NCBI RefSeq assembly: GCF_023169885.1
Contig: NZ_AP025516.1
Location: 372,001 to 436,000, forward strand
Source: Desulfofustis limnaeus
GTDB taxonomy: Bacteria; Desulfobacterota; Desulfobulbia; Desulfobulbales; Desulfocapsaceae
Length of the DNA stretch: 64,000 nt
Direction of reading: 5' to 3'
This document shows positions 27,761-37,232 of the stretch, one piece after another (the first letter of the stretch is position 1; the number at the start of each line of letters is the position of its first letter). The translations under genes and the position numbers were made by a program. The notes beneath the pieces were generated by a model. It worked only from the letters and a program-made list of their open reading frames with translations, did not search any database and was not told the DNA's origin.

Positions 27761-28741
27761 TTAATAGAGGTGGCAGCAGACGCGGTGTAGCTTGTCGGCC
27801 CGGTCGCCGCCGATGTTTTTGGTCTTCGGGGCCTTCTGCCTGCAGATGGGCATCGCCTCGGGGCAACGCGGATGGAACCGGCAGCCGGAAGGCAGGTGGA
27901 CCGGGCTGGGTGGATCACCCGCAATGACTGCCAGCTCCTGTCGTATGTCCGGATTGGGTTTGGGCGCGGAAGCGAGCAGGGCTCGGGTATAGGGGTGGGC
28001 CGGCTGCTCGAACAGATCCCCTTTGGCTGCACTTTCTACGAAGATGCCGAGGTACATCACGGCAACCCGATGACTGATATGGCGAACCACGGTCAGATCG
28101 TGTGAGATGAACAGGTACGCATACCCGTGGCGGTGTTGCAGGGTCTTGATCAAGTTAAGGATCTGGGCCTGGACGGAGACGTCGAGAGCCGAGGTGGGTT
28201 CGTCGAAAATGATGAAGGCCGGCTCGGTGATCAGCGCCCGGGCAATGCCGATCCGTTGACGCTGTCCGCCGGAAAACTCGTGGGGGTAGCGATCCAGGTG
28301 TTCGCGGCCGAGGCCCACTTCGGTAAGGATGTGTTCGACCCGCTCGGCCACCTCGGTCGATGAGGCGGCAAGGCGCTGCAGTTTGAGCGGATAGCCGACG
28401 ATGGTCTGCACCGTCATGCGCGGGTCAAGGGATGATTGCGGGTCCTGAAAGACCATCTGCATGCGCCGGCGGATCCGCCGGAGATCGTTACCTTTGAGGC
28501 TGTGTACCGCTTGTCCCTGACAATAGATCTCTCCACGGTCGGGTTCGACAAGTCGCAGTATACAGTTGCCGACGGTGGACTTGCCGCTGCCCGATTCGCC
28601 CACGAGGCCGAGCGTCTCACCGGGCCTGATCGCCAGCGAGACATCGTCCACGGCCCGCAGGACAGCCCGCTGTCGTCCCCAGAAGTTGCCGGCCAGGGGA
28701 AAGTGTTTGATCAGGTGGCGGACCTCGATGACCGGGTTCAT
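27761..28741 (-). CDS. dipeptide ABC transporter ATP-binding protein (DppF-like)
   Basis: 326-residue ATPase of an oligopeptide/dipeptide importer. ATG 28741 overlaps the stop of the D subunit by four bases. Motifs: GESGSGKST (Walker A), FSGGQRQRIGIARAL (signature), FIIFDEPTSALD (Walker B) and the C-terminal oligo_HPY block with CRFHPRCPEAMPIC, whose cysteines hold a 4Fe-4S cluster in related transporters. Pairs with the D subunit to energise the permease. Confidence 0.93.
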   Translation of the reverse strand: MNPVIEVRHLIKHFPLAGNFWGRQRAVLRAVDDVSLAIRPGETLGLVGESGSGKSTVGNCILRLVEPDRGEIYCQGQAVHSLKGNDLRRIRRRMQMVFQDPQSSLDPRMTVQTIVGYPLKLQRLAASSTEVAERVEHILTEVGLGREHLDRYPHEFSGGQRQRIGIARALITEPAFIIFDEPTSALDVSVQAQILNLIKTLQHRHGYAYLFISHDLTVVRHISHRVAVMYLGIFVESAAKGDLFEQPAHPYTRALLASAPKPNPDIRQELAVIAGDPPSPVHLPSGCRFHPRCPEAMPICRQKAPKTKNIGGDRADKLHRVCCHLY

Positions 28742-29733
28742 GATCGCCTCCTCTCTGTGGCGGATGCCGAGAAGCCGTGGCAGGCGACAAGGTGGTCGGC
28801 TGCCACCTCGACCAGCGGCGGTAAGGTATCGGTGCACCGGCTCTGCGCCTGACGGCAGCGCTCGTGGAAGCGGCACCCCGGCGGCGGTTTGACGAGATCG
28901 GGGACGGTGCCGGGAATCGAGGCCAGTACGTCCCGGTCGGCGTCGACGGCCGGGATGCAGGCGAGCAGCCCTTTGCTGTAAGGATGGCGGGGATGGGCAA
29001 AGAGGCTTTTGACCGGGGCGATCTCAACGATTCGGCCGGCATACATGACCGCCACTCGGTCGCAGGTTTGGGCGACGACGCCCATGTCGTGAGTGATGAA
29101 CAGGACGGTGACTCCCTGCTCCCGGGTCAGCCGGGTCAGAATGGCCAGGACCTGACCCTGCACGGTGACGTCCAGAGCGGTGGTCGGCTCGTCGGCAATA
29201 AGCAGCTGCGGATCGCAGGAGAGGGCCATGGCGATCATCACCCGCTGGCGCATCCCGCCCGACAATTCATGCGGGTAGCAGGTCAGGATCGATTCGGGAT
29301 CAGGCAGCTGCACCCGATGCAGCATTTCGATGCACATGGCACGGGCCCGGCGCCGGTCGACCGGGCGATGCCGCCGCAGGACCTCGATCATCTGGTTGCC
29401 GATGGTGAAGACCGGATCGAGGCTGGACATCGGTTCCTGGAAGATCATCGAGATCTCGTTGCCGCGGATCCGACGCAGCCGAACCGGTTTGGCGCGCAGG
29501 ATGTCTTCGCCCTTGAGCATGATGGAGCCGGAGGTGATGCGGCCGGGCGGATCCGGGATGAGTCGGAGGATGGAACGGGCTATCACCGACTTGCCGCACC
29601 CGGTTTCTCCCACCACGCCGAGGATCTCGCCGTTGCGCAGGCTCAGACCGATCCGGTCGAGCACCTTGGCGGTACCGCGGTAGCCGCTGAATTCCACCGA
29701 GAGATCGCGTATGTCCAGGAGGGTTTCGGCCAT
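28738..29733 (-). CDS. dipeptide ABC transporter ATP-binding protein (DppD-like)
   Basis: 331-residue ATPase. Motifs are GETGCGKS (Walker A), [15 protein letters not shown] (signature), [12 protein letters not shown] (Walker B) and the C-terminal oligo_HPY block [14 protein letters not shown]. It starts three bases after the permease C gene and overlaps the F gene, consistent with one polycistronic message. Confidence 0.93.
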   Translation of the reverse strand: MAETLLDIRDLSVEFSGYRGTAKVLDRIGLSLRNGEILGVVGETGCGKSVIARSILRLIPDPPGRITSGSIMLKGEDILRAKPVRLRRIRGNEISMIFQEPMSSLDPVFTIGNQMIEVLRRHRPVDRRRARAMCIEMLHRVQLPDPESILTCYPHELSGGMRQRVMIAMALSCDPQLLIADEPTTALDVTVQGQVLAILTRLTREQGVTVLFITHDMGVVAQTCDRVAVMYAGRIVEIAPVKSLFAHPRHPYSKGLLACIPAVDADRDVLASIPGTVPDLVKPPPGCRFHERCRQAQSRCTDTLPPLVEVAADHLVACHGFSASATERRRS

Positions 29734-29736
29734 CGT

Positions 29737-30606
29737 CTACCTGCGGATGCGCGGGTCCAGGACGTCGCGCAGGGCGTCGCCGAGGATGTTGAAGCCGATT
29801 ACCGTGACCAGGATGAACAAGCCGGGGAAGGTGGCATACCACCACTGATCCATGAGAAATTTGCGGCCGACACTGATCATGGCTCCCCACTCGGGCGTGG
29901 GGGGCTGCGCACCGAGCCCGATGAAGCTGAGCGAGGCGGCCACCAGGATGGTGTCGCCCAGGGTCAGGGTTGCCAGGACGATGACCGTATTGACGCAGTT
30001 GGGGATCACGTGGTGCAGCACGATCCAGCGGTCCCTGGCACCGGAGACCCTGGCGGCGGCGATGAAGGGCAGTTCGCGGACGGCCAGGGCCTCACCGCGC
30101 ACCAACCGGGCGAACTTGGGGATCATCACCACCGTTACGGCGAAGATGGCGCTGGTGAGGCTCGGTCCCATGGCGGCGGCCAGGGCCATGGCCAGTACCA
30201 GGGAGGGAAAGGAGAGCATGACGTCCATTACCCGCATGATCAGGTTGTCGATTCGGCCGCCCAGATAACCGGCGGTGGCGCCGATGAGCGTACCCAGACC
30301 GCCGGCGATCGTCACCACCAGCAGGCCGATGACCATGGATATGCGAGCCCCGTAGATGACCCGGGAGAAGATGTCGCGGCCCATCTCATCGGTGCCGAAC
30401 AGATGCCCGGTAGACGGCGGTCGGAGACGCTCGGCGAGGTTGATGGAGATCGGGTCGTACGGGGCCAGCAGGTCGGCGCACAGCGCTACGGCAATCATGG
30501 CGCCGATGATGACGCCACCGGCCACAGCCGAGGGGTTGCGACTGAGAATCCGCACCGTCAAACCCAGTTCCCGCAATGGTGCGTGCATCGTGCCGGTGGT
30601 GTCCAT
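29737..30606 (-). CDS. dipeptide ABC transporter permease (DppC-like)
   Basis: 289 residues from ATG 30606, which follows the stop of the B permease by one base; an upstream in-frame start would overlap that gene by 45 bases. An N-terminal OppC-type anchor (RILSRNPSAVAGGVII) is followed by HLFGTDEMGRDIFSRVIYGAR and the EAA loop EALAVRELPFIAAARVSGA contacting the ATPases. Five to six helices. Confidence 0.93.
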   Translation of the reverse strand: MDTTGTMHAPLRELGLTVRILSRNPSAVAGGVIIGAMIAVALCADLLAPYDPISINLAERLRPPSTGHLFGTDEMGRDIFSRVIYGARISMVIGLLVVTIAGGLGTLIGATAGYLGGRIDNLIMRVMDVMLSFPSLVLAMALAAAMGPSLTSAIFAVTVVMIPKFARLVRGEALAVRELPFIAAARVSGARDRWIVLHHVIPNCVNTVIVLATLTLGDTILVAASLSFIGLGAQPPTPEWGAMISVGRKFLMDQWWYATFPGLFILVTVIGFNILGDALRDVLDPRIRR

Positions 30607-30607
30607 G

Positions 30608-31618
30608 TCAGTAGCGAATCCTCGGGTTGAGCAGGGCGTAGAGGACATCAACCACCAGGTTCATGGCCACATAAACGGTGGCGACCACCAGCGTGAACCC
30701 CATAATTGCCGGAAAATCGAGCGCATTGACCGAATCGACGACGTATTTTCCCATGCCCGGCCAGGCAAAGATGGTCTCGGTGAGGATGGCGCCGCCCATC
30801 AACTCCCCCAACGACAGGCCGGTGATGGTCACCGTCGGGATAAGCGAATTCTTGAAGGCGTGCTTGAGGACGATCACCGCTTCGGAGATGCCGTACGCAC
30901 GTGCCGTGGTGATGAATTCCTGACCGAGGACGGCGATCATCGACGAGCGGACGACCCGGGTGATGATCGCCAGGTAGACGTAGGAGAGACAGAAGGCCGG
31001 CAGGATGATATGCCACAGGGCGTTGGCAAAAAGGGGAAGATTACCTTCCAGGAGCGAGTCGATCAGATAGAGTCCGGTGACCTGGGCCGGCGGCGTCAGG
31101 ACCGCGTCGATCCGGCCCGAACCGGGGAGCCAGCCGAGGTTGCGGTAAAAAACAAAGAGCAGCATCAGGCCAAGCCAGAAGACTGGCATGGACACGCCGA
31201 ACACGGAGAAGACCCGGATCAGGTGGTCGGTGATGCGATTTCTGCGGAGTGCGGCAATGATCCCAAGCGGAATGCCGACCAGCAGACAAAGCGTCATGCT
31301 GGCCAGCGTCAATTCCAGGGTGGCTGGGAAGAAATCGGCCAGGTCCGCGGTGACCGGGCGATGGTTGCGGATCGATACGCCCAGATCGCCGCGGAGCAGG
31401 CCGCCGGCAAAACTCAGGTACTGGACCACCAGCGGACGGTCCAGGCCGTGACTGATGCGGATCTGTTCAATGGCCTCGCGGCTGGCCTTGGGCCCAGCGA
31501 TCATGGCTGCCGGGTCACCGGGAATGGCGTGCGAGATGATGAACGCCAGCACGGTAACCCCGAACAGCACCGGTACCAGGTAGGCCAGCCGTTTCAGAAC
31601 GTAACGAAAAACCCGCAT
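30608..31618 (-). CDS. dipeptide ABC transporter permease (DppB-like)
   Basis: 336-residue inner-membrane permease with six helices. N-terminal MRVFRYVLKRLAYLVPVL and VTVLAFIISHAIPGDPA are typical of DppB/OppB, as is the EAA-loop text QEFITTARAYGISEAVI and the C-terminal LLNPRIRY. It starts 15 bp after the binding-protein gene. Confidence 0.93.
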   Translation of the reverse strand: MRVFRYVLKRLAYLVPVLFGVTVLAFIISHAIPGDPAAMIAGPKASREAIEQIRISHGLDRPLVVQYLSFAGGLLRGDLGVSIRNHRPVTADLADFFPATLELTLASMTLCLLVGIPLGIIAALRRNRITDHLIRVFSVFGVSMPVFWLGLMLLFVFYRNLGWLPGSGRIDAVLTPPAQVTGLYLIDSLLEGNLPLFANALWHIILPAFCLSYVYLAIITRVVRSSMIAVLGQEFITTARAYGISEAVIVLKHAFKNSLIPTVTITGLSLGELMGGAILTETIFAWPGMGKYVVDSVNALDFPAIMGFTLVVATVYVAMNLVVDVLYALLNPRIRY

Positions 31619-31633
31619 TTCCCGCGCCGGTCC

Positions 31634-33172
31634 TTACTTGGAGATGGCCTCGAAGTTGTACATGGATTCCAGCATCGGGTTATAGACATAGCCCTGCACA
31701 TTCTTACGCATGGGGACGATCGTTTGCACCTGGTAGAGGAAGATGTACGGGGCGTCCTCCATGATGATGTCTTGCGCCTGGTGATACAGGGTTACCCGCT
31801 CGGCCTGATCGCTGGACACGGCGGCCTTCTTGACCAGGGTGTCGACCTGCTCGTTCTTGTAGAAGCTGCGGTTGCCCGGCAGCCCCCATTTGTCGGATTC
31901 GAACCAGAAGTTCATGAACATATAGGGGTCGGCGAAGTCCGGGCTCCAGGCGCCGAGACAGAGTTCGAAGTCGCCCTTGTCGACCCGGTCGCGTAGCGTC
32001 GGGTTGGCCATCAGTTCGAGTTTCAGGTCGACGCCGATGTCGCGGAAATTGCTCTGCATGACGGTGGCGATCTGTTCCCAGGCGGCCCGCCGGTCGGAAT
32101 AGATCAGGGTGAGGCTCAGCCCTTCGGCCCCGGCTTGTTTGAGCAGCGCTTTGGCCTTGTCGACGTCGCGCCGGTATTGATAAACGTCTTCCTTGTGTCC
32201 CCACATGCCTTTCGGCACCGGTCCGCGCATCTGGACACCGTTGCCCTGTAGCACATGGTCGATGATGCCCTGGTAATCCACCGCATAGTTCAGGGCCTGG
32301 CGGACCCGTTTGTCGGAGAGCGCCGGTTTTTGGCAGTTGATGTAGACATACTCGACGAGTTGCGACGGGTAGCGCTTGACGGCAATGTCCGGATTCTGTT
32401 CCAGGGCTGGAATCTGGTCCACCAGGATGTTCTCGGCGATATCGATGTCGCCGCGTTCCAGGGCCATGCGCCGGTCGGCCGATTCACTCATGAAGCGGAC
32501 GATCGTTTTCTTGATCTTCGGTGCCCCGCCCCAGTAATCGGCTTTCGCCTCGAGGACGGCCCGTTGGCCGCGGGTCCACTCGGTCAGCACGAACGGCCCG
32601 CTGCCGTCGGTGTTCTCGGCCAGCCAGGCTTGGGCCAGATCACCGTCCTTCTCGTGTTGCAGCACCTTCGGGTTGATGATTGACGCTCCGTCGGTGGCCA
32701 GCGTCTGCAGAAACGGTCCGTAGGCGTTTTTCAGTGTGATCTTTAAGGTGTACGGCTCGAGCACCTGCATCGATGCGATGGCGCCGATGTTGTCGGCCGG
32801 GCCCTTGCCGATCTTCAAGGTTCGATCGAAGGAGAATTTCACCGCAGCAGCATCGAGCGGCGTGCCGTCGGCGAAACTGATCCCCTGGCGGATGGTGAAG
32901 GTCCAGATCGTTCCGTCCGCGGAGACGCTCCACGACTCAGCGGCCTGAGGTTCCACTTCGGTGGAGCCCTCACCATTGATCACCTTGTACTTCACCAGAC
33001 GATCGTAACAGGGGTAGATCTGACGCCAGTCGTAGTTGTCGCTGGAGACGCCCGGATCAAGGGTATGGATGTCCGAAGACACGCCAACCACCAGCGTCTC
33101 CTGGTTCTCGGCCAGCGCCGGGCCGACGAACAGAAGCATACAGGTTAGCAACGAAAACAATGTTTTCCTCAT
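31634..33172 (-). CDS. dipeptide/oligopeptide-binding protein (SBP family 5)
   Basis: 512 residues. ATG 33172 follows GGAGGGAAGAGAC. The signal peptide covers residues 1-21 (cleavage near ALA-EN). The mature SBP_bac_5 domain has LDPGVSSDNYDW, the AESWSVSADGTIWTFTIR block, FSFDRTLKIG and the C-terminal QAQDIIMEDAPYIFLYQ. It is the first gene of the operon, behind the promoter at 33370-33398. Ligand is probably a di- or oligopeptide; the M55 D-aminopeptidase downstream suggests D-Ala-D-Ala-type peptides. Confidence 0.92.
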   Translation of the reverse strand: MRKTLFSLLTCMLLFVGPALAENQETLVVGVSSDIHTLDPGVSSDNYDWRQIYPCYDRLVKYKVINGEGSTEVEPQAAESWSVSADGTIWTFTIRQGISFADGTPLDAAAVKFSFDRTLKIGKGPADNIGAIASMQVLEPYTLKITLKNAYGPFLQTLATDGASIINPKVLQHEKDGDLAQAWLAENTDGSGPFVLTEWTRGQRAVLEAKADYWGGAPKIKKTIVRFMSESADRRMALERGDIDIAENILVDQIPALEQNPDIAVKRYPSQLVEYVYINCQKPALSDKRVRQALNYAVDYQGIIDHVLQGNGVQMRGPVPKGMWGHKEDVYQYRRDVDKAKALLKQAGAEGLSLTLIYSDRRAAWEQIATVMQSNFRDIGVDLKLELMANPTLRDRVDKGDFELCLGAWSPDFADPYMFMNFWFESDKWGLPGNRSFYKNEQVDTLVKKAAVSSDQAERVTLYHQAQDIIMEDAPYIFLYQVQTIVPMRKNVQGYVYNPMLESMYNFEAISK

Positions 33173-33369
33173 GTCTCTTCCCTCCGTGAAAAGATGGTGT
33201 CGAATAAGCGCGGCATGGGGCGGCAGGTGTCCATGGGCGCGGTAACCTGGCGTATATCGTGCCGGTTCACCCCGGAGGTTCTTCTCGTTTGCTCTCTGGG
33301 TCGGGGGCGTCCGGGCGGCAGGTGTCGTGCTCGGCACGGCGGATACCAGCGGGGCCGGTCTTTTCTGTG

Positions 33370-33398
33370 GGTATATAGGGAACCATTTTGGCTGTCAA
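33370..33398 (-). promoter_or_regulatory. sigma-70 promoter of the dipeptide operon
   Basis: On the minus strand TTGACA (33398-33393), a 17-bp spacer and TATACC (33375-33370), about 190 bp before the binding-protein start. The rest of the divergent 432-bp gap 33173-33604 shows no gene. Confidence 0.6.
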
Positions 33399-33604
33399 CA
33401 AGAGTTTTGCGCCGAGACGGAAGGCCTGCCGGAGCGAGCGAGAACCTCGTGTCATCCTGGTTGCGGGTAGAAAGAAGATCGAGTGACGGGCAAGAAGAAA
33501 ATTGCACATCCGCTGATGTGGATTATTGAAGATGAGGTATTATAGCTGGAACGAGAGCAAAAGTATGTGACGCGAGGTAACCGACAAGGAGTAAGCTGCG
33601 AGTG

Positions 33605-36600
33605 ATGGCTGGTTCGATGAAAAACGGAAAGCGGTTGTTCAATAAACGTTGGTTTCAGGTGTTGCTGGCCCTAGTGGGGACCATGACGCTCCTGCTGGTG
33701 CTGACGCCGATCGGAGCGAAATATTATCTGGCCAAATGGCTGCGGGATAACGGTGCCGATACGGCAGTTATCGAGACACTCAAGATCAATCCTCTTACCG
33801 GCCGGGTCACCGTGGGCGGCGTCGACGTGGCGGCGGGAGGGCGATCGCTGTTCCATAACGATGCCACGGTGGTCGATTTCAGCCTGCTGTCGCTGCTGGA
33901 TCGGACCGTTCACCTGAAACAGGCGGAGTATCGCAATCTCTTTGTCGATCTGGAGCAATTGGCCGATGGCAGCTGGCGTATCGGTTCCTATACCTTGCTG
34001 TCGGACGGACAGATTGTAAGTGATACGGAGGCGGCCGAAGAGGTGGTCGTCCCTTGGGCGGTGCAGGCCGATCGGGTGATCCTTGACGGCTGTCGGATCA
34101 GTCTGAAGACCCCGGAGCTGGAATTGATCCTGGTTGTTGACCGGGCGGAACTGCTGCGCTTCGCCACCCGTGAGGGGCAGCCCGCCGCCAGTTTTCGACT
34201 GGAGGGCCGGCTTGCCGACCGGCCACTGCGGTTGGACCTGGAGCACATTCAGGTAGTGCCCGAATTGCAGGTGGCCGGGAGCGTTTTTTTATCCGATTTC
34301 GAATTGGCGACGGTCGCCGGGATGGTGGAACAGGTCCTGCCCACCTGGGCCGGTCTTTTCGGGGTTGACGGTGAGGTTTCGGTGATGCGGTCAAGCGATG
34401 CGGCGCTGGCGGTCAGCTATGCCGGCCAACTCTCGCTGTCCGATCTGGCGGCCGGCTCCACATCCTTTGCCACAGCACTTCAGTCACTGCACTGGGAGGG
34501 TACAATCGGCTTCGACAGGGGTCGCGATAAACCGCAGAGCCTGGTTGCGGACGGAATGCTCACCGTTGCCGCAACCGAACTGGAGATCGGCGCTCAGGAG
34601 CCGGTGATCTCGATCGCCGGCATTGAGGTGCAGGGGCATTCGGCTCTGACCTTGCACGACAACGGCCGGATCACAGTGGCCCACAACGGGGGGGTGCAGG
34701 TCGAAGAACTCGGCCTGCGTCACGGGTCGAACCTGATCCATGAGGCACTGCTGGCCTGGACCGGCCGAGTGGATTATGACTCCCATCATGACCATGGTGG
34801 GCTGCAGGTCGAGAGTGACGGCCTTCTGGAACTGGGCCCGTTGCGTGTGAGCTTTGCCGAAGAGGCCGAGGCGGCGATCGGTCTTGCCGGCGAGGCGCTG
34901 CGCTGGCAGGGGTTGGCAGGCTATGGCGGGCCATCTGCGGCAGACATGGTGGTCGAACTGGATGGCTCTTGCCAGGCGCACGAGCTGCAAGCAAAGCTGC
35001 CTGGGGCGCTGTCGCTGCAGCAGCAGGAGGCTGACCTGGAGCTGCGAGGTCGGCTGCGCCTCCAAGAGATGATCGGCGTCGACGGCGAGGCGCGTCTTGC
35101 TTTACACGGGTTGCAGGTGAATGGAGAGGAACAGCCGTTGGTTGCGGTGGAGGAACTGCAGCTGGCCGAAGCGGTTGCCGATGGCCGGTCAGTGGCGATT
35201 GCCGCGGCGCAGGCGAAAGGACTCCAGATCTGGGCCGACGGGGCATTGCCGGTAGTGGTCCAGATCGAGCGGATTGACGGAGTCGATTTTACCAGTGACG
35301 ATCTGGCCGAATTCCGGGTCGGCGAGCTGCGAGCCGGGCCGTCGATCGTGACCGCCCGCCGCACCGGTGAAGAGCTGGTCCGGGTGGCGCGGATGATCAT
35401 CCGCGACGGGACAGCGGGAGAGAGGCAAGTCGCCGCCGCCGCTGCCGTTCTCGAGGATCTGGTGTTCATGCCGGAGGACTCCGCCGCCGGGGATGCCACT
35501 GTGACGATCGGTGCGACCGAGCTGCGCGATGTCGGTTGGCAGCCCGAGGTGGGAGTGACCGGCGAGTCCCTGCATCTCTCCCGGCTGTCGGTGCATCTGC
35601 GCCGCGAGGCGGATGGCACGCTGACGATGACGCGACGGCTAGCGGCAATGCTGGAGCCGGCGGCTCCTCAAACGGTGGCACCGGTCGAAGCGGAGCCGGG
35701 TGCAACCGAACCTGGAAGCGGTGCTCTGCCACTGCGGTTGAAGTCGATCCTCATCGACGGCGACAGCACTATCGTCTTCGCCGATCAGTCGATGCGCCGG
35801 CCCTTTTCTTCCTCTCTGAAAATGAACCGCTTTACCGCTGGACCGATTGCCACCACCGATCCGGACACGCCAACCGAGGTCTTGTTGCACGGGGAACTGG
35901 AGGGACGGGCACCGGTCCAGGTGACAGGCACGGTGTTGCCGTTTCTGCCGGCAACGGCGCTTGATCTGCGGCTGAGCTTGAAGAACTATCCGTTGAACAA
36001 CCTGTCGGCTTACACGGTCCAGGCGGTGGGAACCGGTCTGGCCTCGGGGCAGATGCAGCTGACCAGCGCCGTACAACTGGCCGACGGCCGGTTGCAGATG
36101 GACAATACGGTGGAGCTTCTGCAATTGGAGACCGAGACTATCGCCCCCGAGTTGGCGGCAGAATTGGACAACCAGCTGCCGCTCCCCCTGGATGGTGCAC
36201 TGGCCATGCTGCGCGACAGCAAGGGTAACATAACCCTCGACGTCCCCTTGAACGGTTCTCTCGACGATCTGCAGGTGGGCCTCTCGGATGTGCTGATAAC
36301 CGCTCTCGGCAAGGCTATTGTGCCGGCCGCCTCCGGCTATCTGATGTACGCCCTCGGGCCCTACGGGGCTCTGGCCTATGTCGGCGTAAAGCTCGGGGAA
36401 AAGATGCTCGAGGTGACCCTGCCGCCGGTATCCTTCGCCCCCGGTGAGTTCGCTGTCTCCGCCGAGCATGATGATTATCTGCAGCGACTTGCCATGATCC
36501 TCAAGGATCGGCCGGAAGCCGATATCCAGCTTTGCCCGGTGGCCGGTTCCTGGGAATTGCTGACTGAGGAACAACGCCAAGCGATCGGGGAGGGTGCGGT

Positions 36601-36778
36601 CCCCGTGGATGACGAGATGCGGTTACGGCTGCTCGATCTGGGCCAACAACGGGGCGAGGCGGTGAGAGAGGCCCTGACGATCGGACATGAGATTGACCGG
36701 GCCCGACTGTTGATCTGCGACACCCGGATCGACCCTGAAAAAAAGATGCAGCCGGCGGTCCTGGTGCAGATGTACTGA
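33605..36778 (+). CDS. DUF748 (AsmA-like) inner-membrane-anchored protein
   Basis: 1057 residues. GGAG at 33588-33591 suits a GTG at 33602 or the ATG at 33605. One N-terminal membrane helix (about residues 15-40) is followed by a very long periplasmic beta-rich region with repeated strand pairs, and the DUF748 signature region near the C-terminus (PLNNLSAYTVQAVGTGLASG and GNITLDVPLNGSLDDL, then the APGEFAVSAEHDDYLQRLAMIL OmpA-like stretch). DUF748/AsmA-like proteins are thought to be envelope-spanning lipid-transfer or assembly bridges; the role here is unproven. Confidence 0.85.
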   Translation: MAGSMKNGKRLFNKRWFQVLLALVGTMTLLLVLTPIGAKYYLAKWLRDNGADTAVIETLKINPLTGRVTVGGVDVAAGGRSLFHNDATVVDFSLLSLLDRTVHLKQAEYRNLFVDLEQLADGSWRIGSYTLLSDGQIVSDTEAAEEVVVPWAVQADRVILDGCRISLKTPELELILVVDRAELLRFATREGQPAASFRLEGRLADRPLRLDLEHIQVVPELQVAGSVFLSDFELATVAGMVEQVLPTWAGLFGVDGEVSVMRSSDAALAVSYAGQLSLSDLAAGSTSFATALQSLHWEGTIGFDRGRDKPQSLVADGMLTVAATELEIGAQEPVISIAGIEVQGHSALTLHDNGRITVAHNGGVQVEELGLRHGSNLIHEALLAWTGRVDYDSHHDHGGLQVESDGLLELGPLRVSFAEEAEAAIGLAGEALRWQGLAGYGGPSAADMVVELDGSCQAHELQAKLPGALSLQQQEADLELRGRLRLQEMIGVDGEARLALHGLQVNGEEQPLVAVEELQLAEAVADGRSVAIAAAQAKGLQIWADGALPVVVQIERIDGVDFTSDDLAEFRVGELRAGPSIVTARRTGEELVRVARMIIRDGTAGERQVAAAAAVLEDLVFMPEDSAAGDATVTIGATELRDVGWQPEVGVTGESLHLSRLSVHLRREADGTLTMTRRLAAMLEPAAPQTVAPVEAEPGATEPGSGALPLRLKSILIDGDSTIVFADQSMRRPFSSSLKMNRFTAGPIATTDPDTPTEVLLHGELEGRAPVQVTGTVLPFLPATALDLRLSLKNYPLNNLSAYTVQAVGTGLASGQMQLTSAVQLADGRLQMDNTVELLQLETETIAPELAAELDNQLPLPLDGALAMLRDSKGNITLDVPLNGSLDDLQVGLSDVLITALGKAIVPAASGYLMYALGPYGALAYVGVKLGEKMLEVTLPPVSFAPGEFAVSAEHDDYLQRLAMILKDRPEADIQLCPVAGSWELLTEEQRQAIGEGAVPVDDEMRLRLLDLGQQRGEAVREALTIGHEIDRARLLICDTRIDPEKKMQPAVLVQMY

Positions 36779-36848
36779 AGGGAAGGGACAGAATAATGAT
36801 ACCTGCCTGTATCCGGGGGTACGGGAAAACTATCTGAGGCGAGGCGTC

Positions 36849-37187
36849 ATGAAGAAAGCGGTAGTGGGGATTTTGGCGATGGTTCTGCTCGGAGTCGGCG
36901 GCTGGTATTATCTGGCCGAGGTCCAGGCCACACCGATTGCCAAGATTGTGGCCAATCCCCGCGATTATGCGGGTAAGGAGATCGCGATTGCCGGTAAGGT
37001 GAGCGACCGGTTTTCGTTTTTCGTCATCAAGTATTTTGCCCTGCAGGATCAGACCGGTGAGATGATCGTTGTCACCGACCGGCCGTTGCCGGCAGTCGGC
37101 ACCACCGTGCGGGTCAAGGGGCACATCGAGGAGGGTTTTTCGCTGGCCGACCAGCAGGCCCTGGTTTTTGTCGAGAGTCGCCAGTAG
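36849..37187 (+). CDS. membrane-anchored OB-fold protein
   Basis: 112 residues: an N-terminal signal anchor (about residues 1-23) then a single OB-type beta barrel with the pattern PRDYAGKEIAIAGKV, FALQDQTGEMIVVTD and VRVKGHIEEGF. This resembles tRNA_anti/BOF-like OB domains found in small envelope proteins of deltaproteobacteria. Located 70 bp after DUF748 and 45 bp before the YitT gene, all on the plus strand. Function unknown. Confidence 0.7.
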   Translation: MKKAVVGILAMVLLGVGGWYYLAEVQATPIAKIVANPRDYAGKEIAIAGKVSDRFSFFVIKYFALQDQTGEMIVVTDRPLPAVGTTVRVKGHIEEGFSLADQQALVFVESRQ

Positions 37188-37232
37188 TCGGCGAGCGGCC
37201 GGCGGCTTATTCACTCATCCTGGGGGGAAGAC

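Noticed and set aside
28864-31996. Long plus-strand open frames (588 and 546 codons) opposite the dipeptide transporter genes
   Set aside because: They are antisense shadows of high-GC coding DNA: low-complexity Asp/Gly/His/Gln-rich text, no domain, no ribosome-binding site, while the minus-strand genes are clear.
33194-33529. Plus-strand 111-codon frame in the divergent gap before DUF748
   Set aside because: Overlaps the promoter of the dipeptide operon; Arg/Gly-rich shadow-like text and no start signal.
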